A stretch of 64,000 nt of DNA. Origin: CAYWIT01 sp964458415 (GTDB lineage: Bacteria > Pseudomonadota > Alphaproteobacteria > Micavibrionales > UBA2020). Both the position numbers and the translations under genes were made by a program. The first letter of the stretch is position 1, and every line of letters starts with the position of its first letter. Shown here one piece after another: positions 1 to 8,338 of the stretch. The stretch is taken from the NCBI GenBank assembly GCA_964458415.1, contig CAYWIT010000009.1, forward strand, positions 25,461 through 89,460. The letters are read 5' to 3'. The notes under the pieces are model-generated. The model made no database searches and was not told the origin of the DNA. It saw only the letters and a list, made by a program, of their open reading frames with translations.

Positions 1-1
1 G

Positions 2-484
2 GAGGACCTTGATCCGGTTTTTAAAAAGGCTGTGGGCAAAAGGCTCCCGGCTATTTGCGCCAACCCGGACATGGTCACGGTCTACGGACAGGAACGGGCG
101 CCTGGGCCGGGGGCAATTGCAAAGAGGTATCATGAGCTTGGCGGGATGACGCATCTGATCGGCAAACCACATAAAACGATCTTCCGGTTCGCGCTTGGTC
201 TTTTTGATAAAGTGATTCCCTCGCGTATTCTGGTCATTGGAGATTCTCTTCAGCATGATATCGCAGGCGGCATCGGAGCAGATCTTGATACGGGCTTTAT
301 TACATCAGGTATCCATGCCAGCGCTTTCAAGACCGGTATGACGCCGGAGCAGATTCGTAAAGCGATGGAGCATTTGGCGCAAAACTATGGCGGCATCCGG
401 CCCAACTGGGTGCTGGAAAGCCTGATTTGGCAGACTCCTGAGGCCGCATTGCGTGAACGGGAACGCGCGCGGATGAAGGAATAA
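2..484 (+). CDS. HAD-superfamily phosphatase (TIGR01459-like), 3' part only
   Basis: The reading frame is open from the first codon of the window, so the N-terminal half lies outside. What remains is the C-terminal part of a HAD-IIA (NagD/PGP-like) phosphatase: a cap-domain stretch with GQERAPGPGAIAKRYHELGG, then IGKPHKTIF with the conserved Lys, then VIGDSLQHDIAGG, the acidic metal-binding motif. In alphaproteobacteria this subfamily is annotated TIGR01459 and its substrate is unknown. It ends 4 bases before mucR. A GTG at 32 lies inside the domain and is not a credible start. Confidence 0.85.
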   Translation, partial: EDLDPVFKKAVGKRLPAICANPDMVTVYGQERAPGPGAIAKRYHELGGMTHLIGKPHKTIFRFALGLFDKVIPSRILVIGDSLQHDIAGGIGADLDTGFITSGIHASAFKTGMTPEQIRKAMEHLAQNYGGIRPNWVLESLIWQTPEAALRERERARMKE

Positions 485-488
485 TTGA

Positions 489-899
489 ATGGACGACGAG
501 AAGGTCAGAGCGAATCTGCTGGCCCATACGGCGCAGATCGTTTCCGCTTATGCCGCCCACAACGCCGTACATGATCTTCCTGCACTGATGCGGCAGGTGT
601 TTGCAACGTTAAAGAGCCTGTCTTTGGGCGAGGAAGGGCATCATCATGATCAGGGCCTGCACCCAGCCGTCCCAATTAAAAAATCTGTCATGCCTGATTA
701 TATCGTCTGTCTTGAAGATGGCAAAAAATTGAAGATGCTCAAACGGCATTTGAAAACAGCCTATGGAATGACGCCGGAACAGTATCGCGAGAAATGGGCT
801 TTACCGGCTGATTATCCGATGGTGGCGCCAAAATATGCCGAAAAGCGGAGCAGCCTTGCCCGTGAAAGTGGTCTTGGTACCAGTCGCGGGGATAAATAG
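489..899 (+). CDS. mucR: Ros/MucR family transcriptional regulator
   Basis: This 136-residue protein has the C-terminal Ros/MucR DNA-binding domain (about residues 68-130): YIVCLEDGKKLKMLKRHL, then MTPEQYREKWALPADYPMVA. MucR proteins are H-NS-like regulators of surface polysaccharide, motility and virulence genes. The prokaryotic zinc-finger ligands are Cys74, Asp77 and His87. The usual fourth His, four residues after His87, is Ala91, so zinc binding may be altered, as in the zinc-less Ros homologues known from rhizobia. A His-rich linker (HHHD, residues 51-54) precedes the domain. It lies 4 bases downstream of the HAD gene and ends against convergent proC. Confidence 0.9.
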   Translation: MDDEKVRANLLAHTAQIVSAYAAHNAVHDLPALMRQVFATLKSLSLGEEGHHHDQGLHPAVPIKKSVMPDYIVCLEDGKKLKMLKRHLKTAYGMTPEQYREKWALPADYPMVAPKYAEKRSSLARESGLGTSRGDK

Positions 900-902
900 C
901 GT

Positions 903-1721
903 TTATCCAGAGGCGAGTTCTCTGGCCCTTTTCTTTGCAGCATCAAGAGCGCGATCAAACAAATCCTGTAAAGCGGGTTCTGCCATTAAAATTTCCAGAG
1001 CTGCGGCAGTCGTGCCGCCGGGGCTTGTTACATTTTCACGCAATTGCGAGGCTGGAATAGCAATATCATAAGCCGCGAGCGCCGCGCTGCCAATAACCGT
1101 TTGCCGCGCAAGAGCTTCTGCCATGGCGGGAGGGAGGCCAATATGTATGCCTGCTTTGGTAAGCGTTTCGATCAGTAAAAAAACATAGGCCGGACCGCTG
1201 CCAGAAAGCGCGGTAACGGGATCAAGCAGGGCTTCGTCTTCGATCCATAAAACTTCACCGACGGCGCCCAGCAGCGCTTCGGCCTTCTTTCTTTCAACAG
1301 GGGTAACATGCGCGTTGGCGCAGGCAACCGTAACCCCTTTGCCGATGGCGGCGGGCGTATTGGGCATGGCGCGCACAATCTTTGCATTTTTTCCTAAATG
1401 GCTTTCAAAAAACGAGATCGGTTTTCCTGCTGCGATGGACAGAACGAGAGCGCCATGTTCAGCGCAGGATTTATATTCGTCAACAATGTCGGACAGGGAT
1501 TGCGGCTTGACGGCAAAGACGATGACGTCTGGACAGGCGTCGCTGGGCAGATCATGAAAACTGGCAGCGCGGGATGCAACGGCAAGGCTGGAAATGCAGT
1601 GCGGATCAACCACATCAATGCGCTTGCAGATATTTTTTTTCTGCCAGCTTTGCAGGAGCGCGCCCCCCATCTTGCCGCAGCCGACAAGAAGAACATTGAT
1701 ATCAATGTGCTGTGCTGGCAT
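903..1721 (-). CDS. proC: pyrroline-5-carboxylate reductase
   Basis: This is the last step of proline synthesis, the NAD(P)H reduction of pyrroline-5-carboxylate in the cytoplasm. The 272-residue protein is of normal family length. It has the N-terminal dinucleotide-binding glycine motif GCGKMG (residues 14-19), the RAMPNTPAAIGKG substrate loop, and the C-terminal signature LRENVTSPGGTT. It is the last gene of a minus-strand run ubiK-ybjN-proC, 6 bases after ybjN, and converges with mucR. Confidence 0.96.
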   Translation of the reverse strand: MPAQHIDINVLLVGCGKMGGALLQSWQKKNICKRIDVVDPHCISSLAVASRAASFHDLPSDACPDVIVFAVKPQSLSDIVDEYKSCAEHGALVLSIAAGKPISFFESHLGKNAKIVRAMPNTPAAIGKGVTVACANAHVTPVERKKAEALLGAVGEVLWIEDEALLDPVTALSGSGPAYVFLLIETLTKAGIHIGLPPAMAEALARQTVIGSAALAAYDIAIPASQLRENVTSPGGTTAAALEILMAEPALQDLFDRALDAAKKRARELASG

Positions 1722-1727
1722 CCGGGT

Positions 1728-2234
1728 TCAGGCTTCGCCGACTGTTTCAAAAATAGCGGCTTGCAGGTTGTCTTTCAAGTGCACGTCGCCTGTTTGCACC
1801 AGCTGGAAAGTTGTGTAGAAGCGGTCGCATTCTGCCAGTGCAATGTCCAGAACGTCATTGACAATATCCACGGCTATCCCGCTGGGAATCATGCGGAAAA
1901 GGAATGTGTAGCGAAAACAGGGGTAGCAGGGCTTGGCGGAAAGATCAAAGTGGCCAAGCCAGATGTTTTGATTGATTTTTTCCAGCGTTTGCGCTGCGGT
2001 TTCGTAGTTGTTATCAGTGATTTCAACGGGGATCGCGCAAGACATGAGCAGAGATGAAAATTCATCCTGCCATTCCATGCTGACTTCATAGGTCAGTTTA
2101 TGGCCGGGTAATTGAATCACAAGAAAGTCGCCATCCGTTCTGGAGAAATTCCAGCCCTTTGCCTCTGCGAGCTCTTCAATCAGGTCAAGCGGGCTGTTGT
2201 CATCATGCTGGAGTTCAAAGGGAACGCTCATCAT
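1728..2234 (-). CDS. YbjN domain-containing protein
   Basis: This 168-residue protein has the alphaproteobacterial YbjN fold: an N-terminal LDLIEELAEAKGWNFSRTDG, a central YEVSMEWQDEFSSLLMSC, and a C-terminal region rich in hydrophobic beta strands. The family is described as type III secretion chaperone-like, with no agreed biochemical role. The start overlaps the ubiK stop by 4 bases (ATGA), so the two are probably translationally coupled, and proC follows after 6 bases. The ubiK-ybjN-proC order recurs in this class as I recall it. Confidence 0.8.
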   Translation of the reverse strand: MMSVPFELQHDDNSPLDLIEELAEAKGWNFSRTDGDFLVIQLPGHKLTYEVSMEWQDEFSSLLMSCAIPVEITDNNYETAAQTLEKINQNIWLGHFDLSAKPCYPCFRYTFLFRMIPSGIAVDIVNDVLDIALAECDRFYTTFQLVQTGDVHLKDNLQAAIFETVGEA

Positions 2235-2557
2235 TTTTTTGTTTTCCTTTTGGCGGTCTTTTTTGTTTCTGTTTTTTTAGCAGGCTTCGTTTTTTCACGG
2301 CTGGGTGAAGCTTTCCCTTCGAGTGCGGCAAGGCGCTTTTCCAGCTCTTCCTGACGGATGCGCGCTTTTTGTGCCATCGCCTCTACATGATCAAATTCGG
2401 CGCGGGAAACCATATCCAGCTCCGCCATGACCTGTTCGATGCGTTCACGGACCAAGGCCTTGATATGGTGGCGGACATCGCCAAATGAGCCGAAGGCGCC
2501 GGTGGCCATTTTGGCCATCTCTTCAAAAAAGCGTGGATTTGACTTCTGACTTCTCAT
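2231..2557 (-). CDS. ubiK: ubiquinone biosynthesis accessory factor UbiK (BMFP domain)
   Basis: This 108-residue protein has the short BMFP/UbiK architecture. An N-terminal amphipathic stretch, FFEEMAKMATGAFGSFGDV, is followed by a coiled coil (residues about 30-80) and a lysine-rich tail. UbiK helps assemble the soluble ubiquinone hydroxylation complex on lipid. The open frame continues upstream to 2689. I chose the ATG at 2557 because a GAGGAT ribosome site lies 5 bases before it and family homology begins there. It heads the ubiK-ybjN-proC run and is divergent from lgt. Confidence 0.8.
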   Translation of the reverse strand: MRSQKSNPRFFEEMAKMATGAFGSFGDVRHHIKALVRERIEQVMAELDMVSRAEFDHVEAMAQKARIRQEELEKRLAALEGKASPSREKTKPAKKTETKKTAKRKTKK

Positions 2558-2704
2558 AATATCCTCATTTTGTACTTTCCTAACATGGTCAGGATGTTCT
2601 ATGCAATACAATTGCACATTCTGAATGACAAAAAACAGACGCAAAAGAGGAAGCGTGATCTCTTTGAATTTTAAATACAAAAACGTCAACCGATAGGTAA
2701 TTAT

Positions 2705-3523
2705 ATGTTAGAAGGGCTGCCTTTTCCCGAGATTGATCCTGTAGCATTCAGTATCGGCCTGTTTGGGTTCAGTTTTGCTATTCGCTGGTATGCGTTGGCC
2801 TATTTGACAGGTTTTCTGGGAGGCTGGGTTTACGGAGGGTGGCTGGCTGATCTGGATCGTGACCGCAGGCCAAACCGGGAAGATATCGACAATATTCTGC
2901 CATGGCTGGTGATGGGCGTTATTCTGGGGGGGCGGCTGGGCTATGTCCTGTTCTATAACCTTGATTATTATCTGCAACATCCGCTGCGTATCCCATTTAT
3001 CTGGGAAGGAGGAATGTCTTTCCATGGCGGGCTTGTGGGGGTTGTTGTCGTCTGTGCGGCTTATGCACGGTATTACAAATTTTCTCCGCTTGCGATGGGG
3101 GATATTATTGCGATGGTCGCGCCCATTGGCTTGTTTTTCGGCAGGATTGCCAATTTCATTAATGGCGAGTTGTTCGGGAGGATCTCGACTGTGCCGTGGG
3201 CAGTACGGTTTCCCTATGGCGGTAATCTGCCGCGCCATCCAAGCCAGCTGTATGAAGCCTTTCTTGAGGGCGTGGTTCTGTTTGTGATTTTGTTTATTTT
3301 GGCGCGTAAGCCCGATATTCGCAGGACACCCGGTATTTTGTTTGGTGTCATGCTGGCGGGTTATGGGGCAAGCCGCTTTATCGTCGAGTTCTTCCGCGAG
3401 CCGGATCCACAAATCGGTCTTTTGCTTCAATATTTTACAATGGGTCAGTTTTTGTGCCTGCCTATGATGGCGGCGGGAGCAGGGGTTGTCTGGTATGCGC
3501 GAAAAAAAATCAGGACAGTCTGA
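2705..3523 (+). CDS. lgt: prolipoprotein diacylglyceryl transferase
   Basis: Lgt transfers diacylglycerol from phosphatidylglycerol to the lipobox cysteine of prolipoproteins in the inner membrane. The 272-residue protein has seven hydrophobic segments and the signature GRIANFINGE at residues 146-155. The essential His region EGGMSFHGGLVG is at 101-112, and HPSQLYEA is near residue 180. The following midA gene starts inside its 3' end, so the two are cotranscribed. Lipobox clients in this window are the lipoprotein at 21.9 kb and YnbE. Confidence 0.97.
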   Translation: MLEGLPFPEIDPVAFSIGLFGFSFAIRWYALAYLTGFLGGWVYGGWLADLDRDRRPNREDIDNILPWLVMGVILGGRLGYVLFYNLDYYLQHPLRIPFIWEGGMSFHGGLVGVVVVCAAYARYYKFSPLAMGDIIAMVAPIGLFFGRIANFINGELFGRISTVPWAVRFPYGGNLPRHPSQLYEAFLEGVVLFVILFILARKPDIRRTPGILFGVMLAGYGASRFIVEFFREPDPQIGLLLQYFTMGQFLCLPMMAAGAGVVWYARKKIRTV

Positions 3524-4520
3524 AACTGCACTGACGGAAACGGGGCGTTGTCTGGCGGACCATATCCTGTCAACCGGCCCTGTGACAGTAGCGGAATATA
3601 TGGAGCGCGCGCTTGGGCATTATTACGCCACACAGAACCCATTCGGCGTGGCCGGTGATTTTACAACAGCGCCAGAAATCAGCCAGATGTTCGGAGAGAT
3701 GATTGGGGCATGGCTGGCGGATATCTGGCAGAAAAGCGGCAAGGTATCTGCTGTGCAACTGATAGAGTTGGGCCCCGGCCGCGGCACGTTGATGGCGGAT
3801 ATCCTCCGAACTGCCCGGGCATGGCCGGATTTTCATACCGCGCTTTCCGTGCATTTGGTGGAGACGAGCCCTGCCCTGCGAAAAAAACAAGCGCAGGCAT
3901 TGGGGGCTTATGCACCTGTTTGGCATGACCGGCTGGAAGATGTTCCTGCCGGATTTTCTTTTGTTGTTGCCAACGAGTTTTTCGATGCTCTGCCAGTTCA
4001 TCAGTATGTCATGCAGAGTGGTGAAAAGGTCGAGCGGCGCATCGGTTTTGACAATGTGGCACAAAGGTTTTTCTTTACCGTTGAAGGCGATGTCACTGAA
4101 ACAAGCCCTGTATCATTGGCCGTCATGGACGAGATTTGCCGCAAGGTGAGTGTTCACGGAGGAGCCGCTCTCATTATCGATTACGGCTATACGGAGGGCG
4201 CGGGCGATTCATTGCAAGCAATCTCGCGTCACCGTTATGCGGATATCTTCGCACGGATCGGGGAACAGGACTTGACCGCGCATGTCGATTTCTGCGCTTT
4301 ACGCGAAAGGGCGGAACAAAACAATATGACGGTTCAGGGGCCGGTTACGCAGGGCGAATTCCTGAATATGCTCGGCATCGCGCAACGCGCGGAAATGCTG
4401 TGCCGCAAGGCAACGCTGGATCAGCAAAAGGATATCATGCTGGCACTACGTCGCTTGACCGCACCTTCGGAAATGGGAACGCTGTTCAAAGTGCTGGCGG
4501 TTATGTCTAAGAAGGTTTGA
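3495..4520 (+). CDS. class I SAM-dependent methyltransferase, MidA/NDUFAF7 family
   Basis: This 341-residue protein matches the DUF185/MidA family. It has an SAM-binding LIELGPGRGTLMADIL motif, an acceptor motif ANEFFDALPVHQY, and the later DYGYTEGAGDSLQA segment. Mitochondrial NDUFAF7 dimethylates an arginine of a complex I subunit, and a similar role in bacteria is inferred. A TTG at 3486 is in frame, but the ATG at 3495 has an AGGGG site about 8 bases upstream and fits better. It overlaps the end of lgt by about 29 bases. Confidence 0.85.
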   Translation: MREKKSGQSETALTETGRCLADHILSTGPVTVAEYMERALGHYYATQNPFGVAGDFTTAPEISQMFGEMIGAWLADIWQKSGKVSAVQLIELGPGRGTLMADILRTARAWPDFHTALSVHLVETSPALRKKQAQALGAYAPVWHDRLEDVPAGFSFVVANEFFDALPVHQYVMQSGEKVERRIGFDNVAQRFFFTVEGDVTETSPVSLAVMDEICRKVSVHGGAALIIDYGYTEGAGDSLQAISRHRYADIFARIGEQDLTAHVDFCALRERAEQNNMTVQGPVTQGEFLNMLGIAQRAEMLCRKATLDQQKDIMLALRRLTAPSEMGTLFKVLAVMSKKV

Positions 4521-4545
4521 TAGACAACAAGACTTCCAGTGACAA

Positions 4546-5091
4546 TTATTTTTTCCTGCCGAAGTCTGGCCACTTGAAAAACCGGGGCTTAGATTTCGGC
4601 TCTTCGTCGCTGGGTGGGGTGGAGACTGTCGAACTTTTATCGGAGTGTCCTATCTTCCCTGTTATGCTGTTCAATAACGCCAGTTTTGTAAATTCATTAA
4701 GGTAGCCATGTTGCTGCGCATATGCGAAGATATTTTTTCCAGTATTGTCTTGGATTGATGTATCTGCCCCTTTTCTTATCAGCTGTGCGGCCATGCGAAG
4801 CCTTCCATTCCGTCCCGCTGTCAGCATGGCTGTTAGACCTTTTTTATCCTTGGCGTCAAGCTCTGCGCCTTTTTCCAACAAGAGATTTACGATGGTTTCA
4901 TGCCCTTCGCCAGCCGCTATAATCAATGGCGTCCAGCCTGTCCGGGGTTCGGGTGTATTGACTGCTTGAGGATTTTTCTCGATAAAATCTGCAACAGGTT
5001 TTTCCTCCCCTTTGATGATAAGGTCGAGAAACTTTGCCGTATTGTTGTTGGCAGCGTCGTCATATTCTTTTTTAATGTCCTTGAAGCTCAT
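4546..5091 (-). CDS. ankyrin repeat protein
   Basis: This 181-residue protein has about three ankyrin repeats between residues 20 and 135. The clearest are TGWTPLIIAAGEGHETIVNL and KKGLTAMLTAGRNGRLRMAA, followed by a weaker NTGKNIFAYAQQHGYL. There is no signal peptide or membrane segment. The C-terminal 45 residues are charged and low-complexity. The partner cannot be deduced. It converges with midA (26 bases apart) and is divergent from pgeF across an AT-rich gap. Confidence 0.8.
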   Translation of the reverse strand: MSFKDIKKEYDDAANNNTAKFLDLIIKGEEKPVADFIEKNPQAVNTPEPRTGWTPLIIAAGEGHETIVNLLLEKGAELDAKDKKGLTAMLTAGRNGRLRMAAQLIRKGADTSIQDNTGKNIFAYAQQHGYLNEFTKLALLNSITGKIGHSDKSSTVSTPPSDEEPKSKPRFFKWPDFGRKK

Positions 5092-5205
5092 GTTTTTACT
5101 CCTTGAAAATATATATATATATCAGATAATATGCAAAAAAAATAAATATGTCAATTAATTAAAAAGATATATATTTCATATGGTTGTATCTTGTAATATT
5201 TGCAA

Positions 5206-5877
5206 ATGAGTAACTTCAGTATCACAAGTGATGTCGGAAAAATCCCGCAGGTGTCGCACGGGTTCTATACCCGCGCGGGCGGGGCGCCGGAGAATGTCCT
5301 GACGCTAAAGCAGATTCACAGCGCGAAGGTTGTTACGGCGACGCAGCCCTGGACGGTGGAAAACAGACCGGAGGGAGATGCGATTGTTACAAATATGCCG
5401 GGGAGGCCCATTGGCGTTGTCACGGCGGATTGCGTACCGGTTCTCTTTGCGTCACTGGATGGAAAGGTGATTGGTGCGGCGCATGCGGGATGGCGCGGCA
5501 CTCTGGGTGGAGTGCTTGAAAATACTATTGCCGCAATGCAGGCACTCGGAGCAAATCCTGAAAATATTGCTGCGGCGATCGGCCCTTGCATCCGTGTGGG
5601 TTCTTATGAAGTGAGCGAGGATTTTAAAGCGCCATTTCTGGCACAGGATGGTGCAAACGCCAGCTTCTTTCATGTTTCAAGGAGGACAGGGCATTGCCAG
5701 TTCGATCTGGCCGGATATGTGGCTGATAGGCTGCAAAAGGCCGGAATCCGTGAAGTTTACGATACGGGGCTTGATACATTATCGGCGGAAAGCGATTTTT
5801 ATAGCTATCGTCGGGCCTGTCTGCGTGGAGAGACTGATAAAGGGCGGCAATTTTCAGTGATTTCTATTCAGGGTTAG
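5206..5877 (+). CDS. pgeF: peptidoglycan editing factor PgeF / multicopper polyphenol oxidase-like (YfiH)
   Basis: This 223-residue protein is a member of the YfiH/DUF152 family, active in peptidoglycan quality control and on purine nucleosides in different reports. The zinc ligands are present: His38 (LKQIHS), Cys76 (VTADCVPV) and His93 (AHAGWRG). Between the opening HGFYTRAGG and LKQIHS there are only about eight residues, where most homologues carry roughly 40 (the SLN...GSND...NR segment). The gene therefore appears internally shortened. The ATG at 5206 is preferred over the TTG at 5200. Confidence 0.88.
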   Translation: MSNFSITSDVGKIPQVSHGFYTRAGGAPENVLTLKQIHSAKVVTATQPWTVENRPEGDAIVTNMPGRPIGVVTADCVPVLFASLDGKVIGAAHAGWRGTLGGVLENTIAAMQALGANPENIAAAIGPCIRVGSYEVSEDFKAPFLAQDGANASFFHVSRRTGHCQFDLAGYVADRLQKAGIREVYDTGLDTLSAESDFYSYRRACLRGETDKGRQFSVISIQG

Positions 5878-5910
5878 TTTACAATCCGGCCATTAAAAGG
5901 AACAAATGTA

Positions 5911-6864
5911 ATGAAACTGATTTCCTGCACCAGCAATCAGCCCCTGGCTGAATCAATCTCTGCCTATCTGGGGATTCCTCTGACCGAAGCGAATGTCCGG
6001 CGGTTTGCCGATCAGGAAATCTTTATTGAAATTCTTGATAATGTGCGTGGCGAAGATGTTTTTGTTATTCAGTCCACATCTTTTCCAGCCAATGATCATA
6101 TGATGGAACTGCTGATCATGATGGATGCGCTCAAGCGCGGTTCGGCGCGACGCATTACGGCGGTTATTCCCTATTTCGGATACGCGCGGCAGGACCGCAA
6201 AACCAGTCCACGCGCGCCGATTTCGGCCAAGCTGGTTGCCAATCTTATCACAACGGCGGGGGCCAATCGCGTGTTGACGCTGGATCTTCATGCCGGGCAG
6301 ATTCAAGGCTTTTTTGACATACCGGTGGATAATCTTTTTGCCGGAAATCCGGTTTTTGCGCCATATATCCGTAAATCCATGTCGGGTAAACCTATCGCGG
6401 TGGTTTCTCCCGATGTGGGCGGTGTGGTGCGTGCCCGTGCTTTTGCTAAAAGTCTGGATGCCAATCTGGCCATCATTGACAAACGTCGCGAGAAGGCAGG
6501 CGTGTCAGAAGTCATGAATGTCATCGGCGATGTCGCCGGCCATGACTGTATCCTGATTGATGATATGGTGGATTCTGCAGGAACGATTTGTAATGCTGCC
6601 GTAGCATTGATCACGCAGGGGGCGGCTTCTGTCAGGGCGATTGCATCCCACGGGGTTTTTTCAGGAAGCGCAATGGAACGGATTGAAAAATCGCCACTGG
6701 TTGAAATGGTCGTGACGGATAGCATTGCCGCAACTGATAGATCAAAATCATGCAGTAAAATCAAATATTTACCAATTTCTCCGCTTTTTGGTGAAGCTAT
6801 TTTACGGATTAGCGAGGAGCGGTCTGTTTCTTCACTCTTTGACCAAGTGCCGGTTAATGGCTGA
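5911..6864 (+). CDS. prs: ribose-phosphate pyrophosphokinase
   Basis: Prs makes PRPP from ribose 5-phosphate and ATP for nucleotide, His and Trp synthesis. The 317-residue protein is full length. It shows the ATP-binding YFGYARQDRK segment, the catalytic-metal stretch DLHAGQIQGFF, and the PRPP loop DDMVDSAGT. It starts 33 bases after pgeF with an AAAAGGA ribosome site, so readthrough from pgeF is possible. A 116-base gap follows before rplY. Confidence 0.97.
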   Translation: MKLISCTSNQPLAESISAYLGIPLTEANVRRFADQEIFIEILDNVRGEDVFVIQSTSFPANDHMMELLIMMDALKRGSARRITAVIPYFGYARQDRKTSPRAPISAKLVANLITTAGANRVLTLDLHAGQIQGFFDIPVDNLFAGNPVFAPYIRKSMSGKPIAVVSPDVGGVVRARAFAKSLDANLAIIDKRREKAGVSEVMNVIGDVAGHDCILIDDMVDSAGTICNAAVALITQGAASVRAIASHGVFSGSAMERIEKSPLVEMVVTDSIAATDRSKSCSKIKYLPISPLFGEAILRISEERSVSSLFDQVPVNG

Positions 6865-6980
6865 ATAAATACATAAAACTCTTGATTTTTAAGCCGATTT
6901 GGCTTTGTATATGCCGTCCTTGGCCAGCACCCCTGGAGGCTGGAAAGGCACATCACAACATGAAGCAAGAGGATTAAAAA

Positions 6981-7685
6981 ATGTCCAATACAAAAACAAT
7001 GTTAGCGGCGGAAGCGCGCGCGAAGGCCGGTAAGGGGGCCGCCCGTGCTGTACGTCGTACGGGGGCTGTACCCGGCGTTATTTACGGTGACAACAAGGAG
7101 CCGGCTCTGATTTCCCTTTCGGAAAAAGATTTGACCCTGACGATGAAGAAAAAAGGTTTCTTTACGCAGCTTTGCGATTTGCAGGTCGGCGGACAGAAGT
7201 TTCTGGTTGTGCCGCGCGATGTGCAGCTGGATCCGGTCAGTGATCGCCCCGTTCATGCGGATTTCCTGCGTGTGTCGGAGAAAACCGTCATTCACGTGGA
7301 AGTCCCTGTGCGTGTCATCAATGAAAAGGCCTGCCCGGGCATTACCAAGGGTGCGGTTTTGAACATTGTTCGTCATACGGTGGATGTGTCCTGTCTGGCG
7401 ACGGATATTCCTGATGAATTTGTTATTGATCTGACGGGTCTTGAAGTCGGCAGCAGCGTTCATATCGAAGACCTGAAGCTCGGCAAAGGTGTAAAACCTG
7501 CAATTCAGGGCAACTTTACAGTAGCGACGCTTGTGGCGCCGACTGTACAGAAAGCTGATGAAACGACAGCGGCTCCGGAAGCTGCTGCGGCGCCTGCTGC
7601 TGCTGCAAAAGGTGCGGCTCCGGCTAAAGGTGCTGCGGCTCCGGCCAAAGCTGCGGCAGCGCCTGCAGCCAAGGCTAAGAAGTAA
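6981..7685 (+). CDS. rplY: 50S ribosomal protein L25, general stress (Ctc) form
   Basis: This 234-residue protein carries the N-terminal 5S rRNA-binding L25 domain (residues about 8-95) and the C-terminal Ctc (TL5) domain to about 190, followed by a roughly 40-residue tail made of Ala-Pro-Lys repeats (APAKGAAAPAKAAAAP). Long Ala-rich tails on Ctc are common in alphaproteobacteria. It precedes pth by 38 bases, which is the conserved rplY-pth pairing. Confidence 0.96.
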   Translation: MSNTKTMLAAEARAKAGKGAARAVRRTGAVPGVIYGDNKEPALISLSEKDLTLTMKKKGFFTQLCDLQVGGQKFLVVPRDVQLDPVSDRPVHADFLRVSEKTVIHVEVPVRVINEKACPGITKGAVLNIVRHTVDVSCLATDIPDEFVIDLTGLEVGSSVHIEDLKLGKGVKPAIQGNFTVATLVAPTVQKADETTAAPEAAAAPAAAAKGAAPAKGAAAPAKAAAAPAAKAKK

Positions 7686-7723
7686 TAGCTTTGCCGGTGT
7701 GCGGATAAAAAAGGTGATTTGAT

Positions 7724-8329
7724 ATGTGGCTTTTTGTCGGATTGGGCAATCCTGGCCAGCAATATCAGAAAAACCGGCACAATATAGGATTTATGGCGGT
7801 GGACGCAATCGTCCGCCGCCATAACTTTTCCGGCTGGACGAAAAAGTTTCAGGGTGAAGTTTCACAAGGCGACCTGAATGGTGAGAAAATTTTGCTACTC
7901 AAGCCGCAGACCTTCATGAACCTGTCAGGGCAATCCGTTCAGTCCGCCGCATCTTTCTACAAGATTGCCATGGATCATATCATGGTTTTTCATGACGAAC
8001 TCGATCTCCTGCCCGGAAAGATACGCACGAAAAAAGGCGGTGGGGCGGCGGGGCATAATGGATTGAAATCCATTGATGCGCATCTGGGACAGGAGTATTG
8101 GCGCCTGCGTATGGGAATTGGACATCCTGGCAACAAGGATATGGTCAGTCCCTATGTGCTGGGTGATTTTGCCAAGGCGGACGAAACATGGCTGGAGCCG
8201 CTTCTGGACGCTGTGGGCAAACATGCCGAGCGCATCGTCGCAGGCGATATGGACGGGTTTATGAGCAAGGTGGCGCAGGATATGCCGGCTCCTGAAAATA
8301 AGAAGGAGCCCACGAATGGACACGAATAA
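7724..8329 (+). CDS. pth: peptidyl-tRNA hydrolase
   Basis: Pth recycles peptidyl-tRNA dropped from ribosomes. The 201-residue protein starts GLGNPGQQYQKNRHNIGF, which includes the catalytic His of NRHNIGF. It has KPQTFMNLSGQSV and the FHDELDLLPGKIRTKKGGGAAGHNGLKS region cut here into known family motifs. The last seven codons and the stop lie inside an ATTCGTG repeat array (8310-8338), so the native C-terminus was replaced by repeat-encoded EPTNGHE. It overlaps the GxxExxY start by 14 bases. Confidence 0.95.
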   Translation: MWLFVGLGNPGQQYQKNRHNIGFMAVDAIVRRHNFSGWTKKFQGEVSQGDLNGEKILLLKPQTFMNLSGQSVQSAASFYKIAMDHIMVFHDELDLLPGKIRTKKGGGAAGHNGLKSIDAHLGQEYWRLRMGIGHPGNKDMVSPYVLGDFAKADETWLEPLLDAVGKHAERIVAGDMDGFMSKVAQDMPAPENKKEPTNGHE

Positions 8330-8338
8330 ACGCGAATT
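8310..8338 (-). repeat. ATTCGTG tandem array, copy 1 (inverted)
   Basis: On the minus strand this reads three units of about 10 bases: ATTCGCGTTT, ATTCGTGTCC, ATTCGTGG. It is the inverted counterpart of the array at 8701-8730, and the two bracket the GxxExxY gene. The array holds both the pth stop codon (TAA, 8327-8329) and the GxxExxY start codon (8316). Confidence 0.85.

Noticed and set aside
2558..2689. Upstream extension of ubiK
   Set aside because: The ribosome site and homology both place the start at 2557; the upstream stretch is AT-rich promoter DNA.
6925..6945. CCAGC/GCTGG hairpin in the rplY leader
   Set aside because: Five pairs with a ten-base loop is expected by chance; no sign of autogenous L25 control.
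7505..7822. Ala/Gly-rich 105-codon minus-strand frame
   Set aside because: It is a shadow of the Ala-Pro-Lys tail of rplY.
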